From CAYONQ01 sp964405375 (lineage in GTDB: Bacteria > Planctomycetota > Phycisphaerae > Sedimentisphaerales > Anaerobacaceae), in assembly GCA_964405375.1 (NCBI GenBank), contig CAYONQ010000050.1, forward strand, positions 1-19,722: a stretch of 19,722 nt of DNA, in the 5' to 3' direction. Of this stretch, positions 1 to 6,130 are shown piece by piece. Below the pieces are notes generated by a model. That model was not told the origin of the DNA. It searched no databases and saw only the letters and a program-made list of their open reading frames with translations. A program made the translations under genes and the position numbers. Every line of letters starts with the position of its first letter. Within the stretch, counting starts at the first letter, position 1.

Positions 1-2
1 GT

Positions 3-1253
3 TATTCGCCGTCTGGAAAAACTCCTCGCGGCCTAAAATCGGTCAGTTTGAGTAAGTTACTTAAAGACTTTTCTATGTGGCTTTCTGAAAACTACGATGA
101 AAATTGGACTTTAACAAAACTAATTGAAAAAGGAACGGGAGTGCATAATGGACGACTTCACCGTTCTTTAAGTCAGATACAAATCAAATTATTTGAAGAA
201 GATAAAGGTCTTAACAATATAATTTCAACTTCTTCAATTATTGAAGGTGTAAACACTTCAGCCGAAAATGTTGTTATATGGAGAGATCGAATTGGCCGTT
301 ATCGACTAAATGATTTCACATATAGGAATATAATAGGCCGAGGTGGAAGAATGTTCAAATATTTCATAGGCCAAATTTATCTTCTAGAAAAGCATCCTGT
401 TCATGAAAGCGTACAGCTAAACATTGAATTCCCGGATAGTCTTTTGTCTGATATTGATGAGCAAGAATACAAGAATGACCTAACCCCTGAACAGATTGCA
501 AAGATTATATCAGATAGGGAAGATATGTATGAGTTATTAGGGAGAGATGTTTACGATAGACTCTTGAAAGAAAATGTTTTCCAGTCAAGTAATTTAGAGC
601 TTGTCAAAAAAGTTGCATCAGATATATCTACCAATCCCACAGGATGGCGTGGTTTGCCATATTTGAATTCCAGTAATGCCGAAGAATGGGACAGTTCATT
701 ATATAAAATTATAAGATTACAACCAGGTGCTTGGGGGATTGAATATAGTAAGTTTGTTTTCTTTATTAAAGTTTTATCTCAGAATTGGAATAAATCAATT
801 CCTGAACTTTTAGCAAAATTAAACCGTCATAATATAGGAGTAGAATCTTTTTTTGAATTAGAGAGAAATGCAACATTTAAATTTGCTTCCCTTCTTAATG
901 ATGTTAATGTTTTGCAAAAAGTAATTCTAAGAACGAAGAAAATGGATATTTCACCGTTTATCTCAAAAATATCCCATGCATTTTTACCTTCTGTAGTATA
1001 TCAGCTTGAAGAATATGGTTTGCCCAGAATGATATCAAAAAAAGTACACGAGAGTGGGTTGATTGATTTTGTTGACCCCGAATTAACTATCCATAGGGCA
1101 ATTTACTCGTTTAACCAAATAGGAAAGGACAAATTAATCAATGAAACGCAACTGCTCGATGATTTTGATGTTTATATAATAAATTATTTTTACGACGGTA
1201 TTACTTTGGTGAGTGATACAGATAACAACGACTCACTGGAAATAGGTAGTTAA
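3..1253 (+). CDS. SF2 (Ski2-like) DEAD/DEAH helicase, C-terminal part; 5' end outside window
   Basis: The reading frame is open from the left edge to the TAA at 1251-1253, so this is the C-terminal part of a larger protein. A TTG at 48 lacks a Shine-Dalgarno (SD) sequence and is probably internal. Seen: the second RecA-like domain of a superfamily 2 helicase, with GVHNGR (138-155; the helicase motif IV region), TSSIIEGVN (228-254; motif V) and NIIGRGGR (327-350; motif VI, both arginines kept). About 300 residues follow motif VI, which would fit winged-helix and helical domains of Ski2-type enzymes. Walker A and the DExH box must lie upstream of the window. Family knowledge: ATP-driven nucleic-acid translocase. 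The Gly-Val-His...Gly-Arg and EGVN style resembles helicases of anti-phage systems such as HamB of Hachiman, but the partner gene is not visible, so that role is inference. It is visibly AT-richer than the ribosomal genes, suggesting transfer. Confidence 0.8.
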   Translation, partial: YSPSGKTPRGLKSVSLSKLLKDFSMWLSENYDENWTLTKLIEKGTGVHNGRLHRSLSQIQIKLFEEDKGLNNIISTSSIIEGVNTSAENVVIWRDRIGRYRLNDFTYRNIIGRGGRMFKYFIGQIYLLEKHPVHESVQLNIEFPDSLLSDIDEQEYKNDLTPEQIAKIISDREDMYELLGRDVYDRLLKENVFQSSNLELVKKVASDISTNPTGWRGLPYLNSSNAEEWDSSLYKIIRLQPGAWGIEYSKFVFFIKVLSQNWNKSIPELLAKLNRHNIGVESFFELERNATFKFASLLNDVNVLQKVILRTKKMDISPFISKISHAFLPSVVYQLEEYGLPRMISKKVHESGLIDFVDPELTIHRAIYSFNQIGKDKLINETQLLDDFDVYIINYFYDGITLVSDTDNNDSLEIGS

Positions 1254-1530
1254 ACCACTATAGCGTAAAAGTCCCGGCCAAGTCAAGAGAACAAAATAAT
1301 ACAACTCTACCGGACTAAGCTACCCCAAAGCTGCCAAACTAACGCGTCCTGGCGAAGCAACGCCCCGGTTGCAGACCCCTCAAAAGTTGAACTGGCTATT
1401 TCTACCAGATTTACCCCAAATCTGCAAATTCTTTCAACGAAATATCGAAGATTCACCTACGGCGAACTATCCCCAAACTCCCAACTTCAACGAGCAACGA
1501 CCGACAAACTACGAACTAAAAATGCTCCGC
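1254..1530. other. Intergenic stretch, nothing recognised
   Basis: This stretch follows the helicase stop codon. I see no gene with a ribosome binding site and coding character, no tRNA and no terminator with a clear T-run. A short inverted repeat, GCAAC/GTTGC, lies near 1357-1373. The stretch may be remnant DNA between the accessory gene and the ribosomal operon. Confidence 0.5.
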
Positions 1531-1775
1531 ATTTTTTGCTTTTTTTCTCATTTTTTTGCAATTTTTTGCAAAATTTCTCATTTTTTCTCCATTTTTTTCA
1601 TTTTTTCTCACTTTTTCTCACTTTTTTCCTTACCTATCTTGCCCAAACTCCACGGTTTGCCACACCAGCCCTCATTTTCAGCCCCAAAAACCAGCTTTCG
1701 CTACGAGAAAAACCTGAAAATCCTGAAATTTTTCGAGAAAATTTTTATTTTTTTGCATTTTTATTCGGATTTTTA
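1531..1775. other. Phased T/A-tract region, probably curved DNA
   Basis: Between 1532 and 1627 there are ten T-tracts, nine of 5-7 bases and one of three, with centres near 1534, 1543, 1554, 1564, 1575, 1583, 1595, 1603, 1614 and 1624, so the mean spacing is about 10 bp, one helical turn. A second set of A- and T-tracts (about 1708-1774) has similar spacing and ends 11 bases before a TTGACA box. Phased tracts of this kind are known to bend DNA. The Phe-rich frames that run through here (1369-1833 and 1536-1799) are a by-product of the T-tracts and are not called as genes. Confidence 0.6.
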
Positions 1776-1785
1776 CGGCAATTTG

Positions 1786-1814
1786 TTGACAGTAATTGAT
1801 TTACGTGATAAATT
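1786..1814 (+). promoter_or_regulatory. Candidate distal promoter of the ribosomal operon
   Basis: A perfect -35 box TTGACA (1786-1791) is followed after 17 bp by TAAATT (1809-1814), a 4/6 match to TATAAT. A/T tracts just upstream could act like an UP element. If used, it would give a leader of more than 400 bases before rpsJ, including the hairpin at 1988-2035. Confidence 0.4.
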
Positions 1815-1987
1815 TAGGGTTTTTCAGCCGTAGCGAGCATTGTCAGGGATGGCTTTGCGTAAGACAGTTGGGCTGTGGCACATCTGTAATTTAGTAGGCA
1901 GGGACGGTTTATTAATTACTTATGGCTGTACCAAAGCCGGTAAATGATGTTTGGAATGGCCGCATTTGGTCTGAGCTTGGATTCTTA

Positions 1988-2035
1988 AGGAAGGCGAGAT
2001 TGATTATTGAATAATCAGTTGAAAGTGCCTTTCCT
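1988..2035 (+). other. Long imperfect hairpin upstream of rpsJ
   Basis: Outer arms AGGAAGGC (1988-1995) and GCCTTTCCT (2027-2035) pair with one bulged T. Inner arms TGATTAT (2001-2007) and ATAATCA (2011-2017) pair perfectly around TGA. No T-run follows, so it does not look like an ordinary intrinsic terminator. It lies upstream of the proximal promoter, so it would be transcribed only from the distal one. Confidence 0.4.
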
Positions 2036-2101
2036 GCCAAAATCAAGCAAAATAGATAGCGGATACGTAGAAAAACTATACGCTAAAAGCAGGATTTTTA
2101 T

Positions 2102-2130
2102 TTTACATTTAGTTTGTAAGTCGATATAGT
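2102..2130 (+). promoter_or_regulatory. Probable proximal promoter of the S10 block
   Basis: TTTACA (2102-2107) and TATAGT (2125-2130) are each 5/6 matches to the sigma70 -35 and -10 boxes and lie exactly 17 bp apart. Transcription would begin near 2137, about 100 bases before rpsJ. This is the best promoter candidate for the whole super-operon. Confidence 0.6.
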
Positions 2131-2239
2131 TTGGGGTCTTATAAGTTTTAGGTGTAAATTTGAGGTAAGACGATAGGTAGTGTGCTGTGCGTGAAAAGGT
2201 TAATTGGTCACCACGGAAGCGGCAGAGCAGAGGAGAATT

Positions 2240-2554
2240 ATGGCAGGTGAAACTGAAAGAATAAGAATTAGAATGGAGGCCTACGACCACAGGGCTCTTG
2301 ACGCATCTGCCAAGGAGATAGTGGAGCATGCCCGGCGGACCAATGCCCGTGTTAGCGGTCCTGTGCCGCTGCCGACGCGTATTGAAAGATACACTGTTTT
2401 GCGAAGCCCCCATATCGATAAAAAGTCGCGTGAGCAGTTTGAGTTGAGGACTCATAAGCGCTTGATTGATATTTACGAGGCCAATGCACGAACAGTTGAG
2501 GTGTTGAACCGTTTGGTGGTGCCGGCGGGCGTGTTTGTAAAAATTAAAGCGTAA
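2240..2554 (+). CDS. rpsJ: 30S ribosomal protein S10
   Basis: S10 (uS10) is a head protein of the 30S subunit and, in many bacteria, also the transcription antitermination partner NusE. The 104 residues align end to end with the family: RIRIRMEAYDH near the start, GPVPLPTRIERYTVLRSPH in the middle and the FELRTHKRLIDI stretch near residue 70. The ATG at 2240 is chosen because AGAGGAGA lies just upstream (2229-2236); an in-frame TTG at 2204 lacks an SD and would add residues unlike S10. It is the first gene of the super-operon. The usual rpsL-rpsG-fusA-tuf block is not upstream; about 1 kb without genes and a foreign-looking helicase precede it instead. Confidence 0.97.
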   Translation: MAGETERIRIRMEAYDHRALDASAKEIVEHARRTNARVSGPVPLPTRIERYTVLRSPHIDKKSREQFELRTHKRLIDIYEANARTVEVLNRLVVPAGVFVKIKA

Positions 2555-2611
2555 ATCATATCTTGAACGAGATACGCTTCACAGTTTGCCCTGAGCCGGG
2601 TTGAAGGGCTT

Positions 2612-2625
2612 TACGAGATACGAAA
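2612..2625 (+). repeat. TACGARA heptamer pair before rplC
   Basis: TACGAGA (2612-2618) and TACGAAA (2619-2625) lie in tandem two bases before the rplC ATG. A related AACGAGA plus TACGCTT occurs earlier in the same spacer (2566-2579), where TATCT (2559-2563) can pair with AGATA (2570-2574). Confidence 0.7.
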
Positions 2626-2627
2626 CA

Positions 2628-3275
2628 ATGGTGATGCTATTGGGAAAAAAGGTTGGGATGACCCAGGTTTATGACGAATCGGGTAAGATGTTGGCGATTA
2701 CGGTTATACAGGCCGGTCCCTGTGCTGTGATGCAGGTCAAGAATACCGAGACCGACGGCTACAATGCTGTTCAGTTCGGTTTTGATGATGTAAAGCCGTC
2801 GCGCAGGAAGAATCCACAAGTTGGACATGCTAAAAAGACCAACACAACACCGAAGAGATTTGTCAGAGAGATGCGGCTGCCGGACAATGCTGGGCCGGAG
2901 TATAAACCCGGTGACTGCCTTACGGTGTCGGTTTTTGCAGAAGAAAAATCTGTCGATGTTACCGGTACCAGCAAGGGCAAGGGTTTTGCCGGTGTTATGA
3001 AGCGGCATGGCTTTAGTGGTTTCCCTGCGTCGCACGGTACGGAGCGAAAACATAGGGCGCCCGGCTCAATATCAAGTTTTGCCAGCAATGCGGGGCACGG
3101 CGGTGGTCCCAAGAAAGGCAAAAAGATGGCGGGGCGTATGGGCGGCTGCCAGGTTACAACAAAAACCCATAGCGTGGTGGCTATAGATGAGGAGAAGAAT
3201 TTGTTAGTTGTCAAAGGTTCTGTGCCGGGACCTGCAGGTGGATATGTTATAGTTCGCAGCGCCAAAAAGGCGTAG
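2628..3275 (+). CDS. rplC: 50S ribosomal protein L3
   Basis: L3 (uL3) binds 23S rRNA and sends a long loop towards the peptidyl-transferase centre. Seen: the family opening LLGKKVGMTQVYDESGK, the GTSKGKGFAGVMKRHGFSG motif near residue 120 and HGTERKHRAPGSIS just after it, typical of bacterial L3. The 215-residue length is usual. ATG 2628 follows the TACGARA repeat directly, in the same geometry as rplV and infA. ATG 2634, two codons later, is the main alternative and would give the more usual MLLGKK start. There is no strong SD for either; GAGA at 2616-2619 is the only purine run at a suitable distance. Confidence 0.95.
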   Translation: MVMLLGKKVGMTQVYDESGKMLAITVIQAGPCAVMQVKNTETDGYNAVQFGFDDVKPSRRKNPQVGHAKKTNTTPKRFVREMRLPDNAGPEYKPGDCLTVSVFAEEKSVDVTGTSKGKGFAGVMKRHGFSGFPASHGTERKHRAPGSISSFASNAGHGGGPKKGKKMAGRMGGCQVTTKTHSVVAIDEEKNLLVVKGSVPGPAGGYVIVRSAKKA

Positions 3276-3300
3276 GTAGTTATAGAACGGAAAGTTGAAG

Positions 3301-3936
3301 ATGATTGATGTGGCTGTTTACAACATAGACGGCGAGGAAATCGACAGATTGAAGGTCGATGAGACGGCCTTTGGTGGGTCGGTTAGGTATCCATTGCTTA
3401 AGCAGGCGATTGTTATGTATCACGCCAATCAGCGTGTAGGCACCGCTGCAACTAAGAGCAGGGGTATGGTGGCCGGCTCGACAAGGAAGCTGTTCAGGCA
3501 AAAGGGCACAGGATACGCCCGTGCCGGTAACATCAGGACAGGCAAACGTGTCGGCGGCGGCGTTACCTTTGCCAAGACAGCCAGAGATTTCGGCAAGCGT
3601 ATGCCGAAAAAACAGAGGAGATTGGCCAGAGACTCGGCGGTGTTGGCGAAGCTTTTAAGTAACGGTGTTGTGGTGGTTGACGAGCTGAAATTTGAAACCC
3701 CGCGAACCAGGAATTTTGTAAGCGTGCTGGATAATTTGAAGATTGAGCGCAGCTGCCTTATTACGATTGGCTCGGCGGACGATAATCTTTACAAGTCAGC
3801 CAGAAACATCCCCGGTGTTGCTGTTATGCCCGTGAGCCAGTTGAACGCCGGTGATATTTGCAGATACCACAAGGTGCTTTTTACCAAAGAGGCGTTTTTG
3901 CTTCTTTTGAATAAAGATAACGTTAGTGAGAATTGA
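3301..3936 (+). CDS. rplD: 50S ribosomal protein L4
   Basis: L4 (uL4) binds 23S rRNA and lines the exit tunnel with an extended loop; in E. coli it also represses its own operon. Seen: the loop signature STRKLFRQKGTGYARAG followed by the glycine-rich GKRVGGG segment, then the globular half with VVDELKFETPRT. Length 211 residues, within the usual range. ATG 3301 is used rather than the in-frame TTG at 3295 because it matches the family N-terminus (MIDVAVYN) and has GGAA and GAAG upstream. It stands 25 bases after rplC and 6 bases before rplW, so the three are surely co-transcribed. I could not identify an L4-type leader structure by homology. Confidence 0.96.
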   Translation: MIDVAVYNIDGEEIDRLKVDETAFGGSVRYPLLKQAIVMYHANQRVGTAATKSRGMVAGSTRKLFRQKGTGYARAGNIRTGKRVGGGVTFAKTARDFGKRMPKKQRRLARDSAVLAKLLSNGVVVVDELKFETPRTRNFVSVLDNLKIERSCLITIGSADDNLYKSARNIPGVAVMPVSQLNAGDICRYHKVLFTKEAFLLLLNKDNVSEN

Positions 3937-3942
3937 CGGCGT

Positions 3943-4224
3943 ATGGTTGATGATTATAGCGTGATAATTCGGCCTTTGATTACGGAGCAGACGACGCATT
4001 TTGCCAGTACAAAAGGTGCGTACTGTTTTGAGGTAAGCAAAAAAGCTAATAAGCAGGAGATAAAAAACGCCGTAGAGAAGGTATACAGCGTCAAGGTAAG
4101 CAAGGTAAGAACCGCTAACCGTAAAGGCAAATACCGTCGTAGAGGCAGGACCTTCGGGCGTACGGCGAGCTGGAAGAAGGCGGTTGTGTTTTTGGAGCCG
4201 GATTATCATATAGATTTGTTCTGA
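3943..4224 (+). CDS. rplW: 50S ribosomal protein L23
   Basis: L23 (uL23) sits at the tunnel exit and is the docking site for trigger factor and the signal recognition particle. Seen: the opening DYSVIIRPLITEQT, then FEVSKKANKQEIKNAVEKVY, the typical L23 core helix, and VKVSKVRTANRKGK. The 93 residues match the family. The C-terminus (VFLEPDYHIDLF) ends like other bacterial L23 proteins. ATG 3943 lies 6 bases after rplD, so translation is probably coupled. Confidence 0.95.
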   Translation: MVDDYSVIIRPLITEQTTHFASTKGAYCFEVSKKANKQEIKNAVEKVYSVKVSKVRTANRKGKYRRRGRTFGRTASWKKAVVFLEPDYHIDLF

Positions 4225-4230
4225 AAAAAT

Positions 4231-4259
4231 GTGAAGCGTATCTTGCTTCACGAGATACG
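4231..4259 (+). promoter_or_regulatory. Two mutually exclusive hairpins before rplB
   Basis: GTGAAGC (4231-4237) can pair perfectly with GCTTCAC (4245-4251). Alternatively CGTATCT (4237-4243) can pair perfectly with AGATACG (4253-4259), within the TACGARA repeat. The two stems share bases and cannot form together, and the second would mask the sequence just before the rplB start. A switch is inference only. Confidence 0.4.
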
Positions 4260-4276
4260 AAATATGGGATACGATT
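4249..4276 (+). repeat. Four tandem heptamers ending at the rplB start
   Basis: Units in order are CACGAGA (4249), TACGAAA (4256), TATGGGA (4263) and TACGATT (4270), with no bases between them. The last ends immediately before the rplB ATG at 4277. This is the longest copy of the repeat in the window and the clearest sign that the period is seven. Confidence 0.75.
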
Positions 4277-5128
4277 ATGGGTATTAGAGTTTATAAACCG
4301 ACAAGCGCCGGCCGCAGGAACAGTTCAGTGAACGATTATGCCGAGCTGACCAGACCAAGGCCCGAGAAGTCGCTTTGCAGGCGGATAAAAAAGAACGGCG
4401 GCAGAAATCATCGTGGAGTTACTACCGCACGGTTCAGAGGCGGCGGGGCAAGAAAAATCTATCGTATTATTGATTTTAAGCGTAATAAAGACGGGGTTCC
4501 GGCAAAGGTGGCAACGATTGAATACGACCCTAACAGGAACTGTTTCATATCTCTTTTGCACTACGCCGACGGCGAAAAAAGATATATATTGGCGCCGCTT
4601 GGTATAAAGGTCGGTGACAGGGTGGAAAGTGGCGGCTCTTGTGAGCCGCGAATTGGTAATGCAATGCCCCTGGAGGTTATTCCGGCGGGTATGGAGATTC
4701 ACAATATCGAGATGACGGCCGGGCAGGGAGGAAAACTGGTCAGGGGTGCCGGCGCTGCGGCGAGGATTGTGGCCAAAGAAGGTGATTGGGTTACCATTGT
4801 CTTGCCGAGCGGTGAGATGCGGATGGTCCGCAAAGAATGCCGGGCGACAATTGGCCAGCTAAGCAATCCCGACCATCAGAATGTACGCATCGGCAAGGCC
4901 GGGCGAAAGCGCCATATGGGCCGCAGGCCGCACGTAAGAGGCTGTGCGATGAACCCAGTTGCTCACCCAATGGGCGGCGGAGAAGGTCATCGAAGCGGCG
5001 GGCGAGACCCTTGTTCGCCCACCGGTGTGCTGGCAAAGGGCGGGAAGACAAGAAATCCGCGAAATCCAAGTAACAAAAGGATTATTCGAAGACGCAAAAA
5101 TAAAAGACAGGGACAGTTAGTATTGTAA
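4277..5128 (+). CDS. rplB: 50S ribosomal protein L2
   Basis: L2 (uL2) helps join the subunits and supports peptidyl transfer. Seen: GVTTARFRGGGARKIYRIIDF near residues 48-67, the SH3-like core and the C-terminal signature around residues 219-237. The conserved His (E. coli His229) is present as His230, but the Asp before it in E. coli (Asp228) is Ala229 here, and the second His of that motif is Met232. Length 283 residues, against about 273 in E. coli. The ATG follows four heptamer repeats and has no classical SD. The basic tail ends in a KNKRQGQLVL segment. Confidence 0.96.
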   Translation: MGIRVYKPTSAGRRNSSVNDYAELTRPRPEKSLCRRIKKNGGRNHRGVTTARFRGGGARKIYRIIDFKRNKDGVPAKVATIEYDPNRNCFISLLHYADGEKRYILAPLGIKVGDRVESGGSCEPRIGNAMPLEVIPAGMEIHNIEMTAGQGGKLVRGAGAAARIVAKEGDWVTIVLPSGEMRMVRKECRATIGQLSNPDHQNVRIGKAGRKRHMGRRPHVRGCAMNPVAHPMGGGEGHRSGGRDPCSPTGVLAKGGKTRNPRNPSNKRIIRRRKNKRQGQLVL

Positions 5129-5144
5129 TAGTACATAACGTAGC

Positions 5145-5189
5145 GTTTGGTGTGTAGTGGATAGAAATGCCAAACATTATACATAATGT
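5145..5189 (+). other. Inverted repeats in the rplB-rpsS spacer
   Basis: GTTTGG (5145-5150) can pair with CCAAAC (5170-5175). Overlapping the second arm is a palindrome, ACATTAT (5174-5180) and ATAATGT (5183-5189), separated by AC. The 79-base spacer is longer than most in this operon. No T-run follows, so a terminator is unlikely; a processing site or protein-binding site is possible. Confidence 0.35.
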
Positions 5190-5207
5190 AGGGATTGAGA
5201 GGGCTTA

Positions 5208-5477
5208 ATGGGAAGGTCTCTTAAAAAAGGGCCGTACGTTGATGAGAAATTGTTTGCCAAGGTCAACGGGCAGATTCAAATCGGCTCTCGTGAGCCAATA
5301 AAGACCTGGGCGAGAAGATGCACGGTAATACCGGAATTTGTGGGCTTTACCTTTATGGTGCATAACGGCAAGATGTTTCAGAAGGTCTTTGTTACCGAGG
5401 ATATGGTCGGGCATAAGCTGGGTGAGTTTTCGCAGACACGGATTTTTAAGGGTCATTCGAGCAAGAGAATAAAATAG
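5208..5477 (+). CDS. rpsS: 30S ribosomal protein S19
   Basis: S19 (uS19) lies in the head of the 30S subunit, pairs with S13 and touches the A-site tRNA. The 89 residues match the family along their length: MGRSLKKGPYVD at the start, IKTWARRCTVIPEFVGFTFMV in the middle, and MVGHKLGEFSQTRIFKGHS near the end. The ATG at 5208 has a good SD, GAGAGGG, upstream (5198-5204). Confidence 0.97.
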   Translation: MGRSLKKGPYVDEKLFAKVNGQIQIGSREPIKTWARRCTVIPEFVGFTFMVHNGKMFQKVFVTEDMVGHKLGEFSQTRIFKGHSSKRIK

Positions 5478-5503
5478 TGAATCGTGGATACTGAATCGAA
5501 CAA

Positions 5504-5528
5504 CTCCACAGGACACCTGATGGTGGAG
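5504..5528 (+). other. Small stem-loop between rpsS and rplV
   Basis: CTCCAC (5504-5509) pairs with GTGGAG (5523-5528) around a 13-base loop; an alternative smaller stem is CACC (5514-5517) with GGTG (5522-5525). It sits 24 bases before the unusual L22 gene. No T-run follows. Confidence 0.3.
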
Positions 5529-5536
5529 CAACTAAC

Positions 5537-5550
5537 AACGAGATACGAAA
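5537..5550 (+). repeat. Heptamer pair before rplV
   Basis: AACGAGA (5537-5543) and TACGAAA (5544-5550) lie in tandem one base before the rplV ATG, in the same geometry as at rplC and infA. This supports ATG 5552 as the true start of the extended L22. Confidence 0.7.
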
Positions 5551-5551
5551 G

Positions 5552-6100
5552 ATGTTAAGTGCTGATAAGTTAAAAAGACTCTGCCGACAACGGCGGGTGG
5601 GCATAGAGCAATTGGCTGGCCAGCTTACCAGAGGAGGGCTCGATGAGAAAAAGGCGGCGGTGGCTATTGAGAACTGGCAGAAAGGGCTTTTTAAGCCGAA
5701 ACCGCGCAAAGATGATATTGCCCGGCTGGCGAATGCCTTGTCCGTTGAGGTAAATGATTTGGCTGATTGGTGTTCATCTTACAAATTCGCTCCGATTTCG
5801 GCCCGCAAGGCCAGATTGGTTGCGGAATTGATAGTTGGCCGAGGTGTCCAGGATGCAATGGATACCTTGAAGTTCACGAGGAAACGTGCTGCGACGATGA
5901 TTAACAAGGTCTTGAAAAGTGCGGTTGCAGATGCCGATGAGCAGCAGGCCGATGTTGATAATCTCTATGTGAGTTGCGCGCGCATTGATGATGCAGGGGT
6001 GCGCATCGGCACGAAAAGATGGATAGCGAAGGATAGAGGAAGGGCGCATCCTATTAGCAAAAAGGGTTGTCACATATATGTAACGGTAACGCATGCGTAA
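5552..6100 (+). CDS. rplV: 50S ribosomal protein L22 with N-terminal XRE-like helix-turn-helix extension
   Basis: L22 (uL22) lines the exit tunnel. Residues 77-182 are an ordinary L22: APISARKARLVAELI, the KSAVADADEQQ segment, and the tunnel hairpin with KDRGRAHPI. Residues 1-75 are extra; family members usually have about 110 residues in total and this one has 182. The extension reads like a Cro/CI (XRE) fold: LKRLCRQRRVGIEQLAGQL resembles the first two helices, a short insert follows, and PRKDDIARLANALSVEVNDL resembles the last helices of XRE regulators. The same frame is open throughout and ATG 5552 follows a TACGARA repeat, so the extension looks genuine. An internal start would need a codon near residue 77, and none is visible with an SD. 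Whether it binds nucleic acid is unknown. Confidence 0.93.
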   Translation: MLSADKLKRLCRQRRVGIEQLAGQLTRGGLDEKKAAVAIENWQKGLFKPKPRKDDIARLANALSVEVNDLADWCSSYKFAPISARKARLVAELIVGRGVQDAMDTLKFTRKRAATMINKVLKSAVADADEQQADVDNLYVSCARIDDAGVRIGTKRWIAKDRGRAHPISKKGCHIYVTVTHA

Positions 6101-6116
6101 TTGGTCGGTTGAGAGG

Positions 6117-6128
6117 TAAGATACGAGA
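6117..6128 (+). repeat. Heptamer repeat before rpsC
   Basis: A partial unit TAAGA (6117-6121) is followed by a full TACGAGA (6122-6128), then TT and the rpsC ATG. The 14-mer GATACGAGATTATG spanning the start (6120-6133) is identical to the one at rpsH (9551-9564). Confidence 0.65.
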
Positions 6129-6130
6129 TT

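Noticed and set aside
1..36. Frame ending in IRRLEKLLAA then a stop, as a separate upstream gene
   Set aside because: Only 11 codons are visible, and the helicase frame is open over the same bases, so there is no way to tell them apart; the helicase reading is better supported.
1369..1833. Phe-rich 154-residue frame (and an 87-residue one inside it)
   Set aside because: The composition comes from the T-tracts; no SD, no family resemblance, and a run of Phe, Ser and His is unlike a real membrane protein.
4264..4287. Seven-codon frame starting at the ATG within the rplB repeat
   Set aside because: It is created by the heptamer variant TATGGGA and has no SD; an uORF is possible but unsupported.
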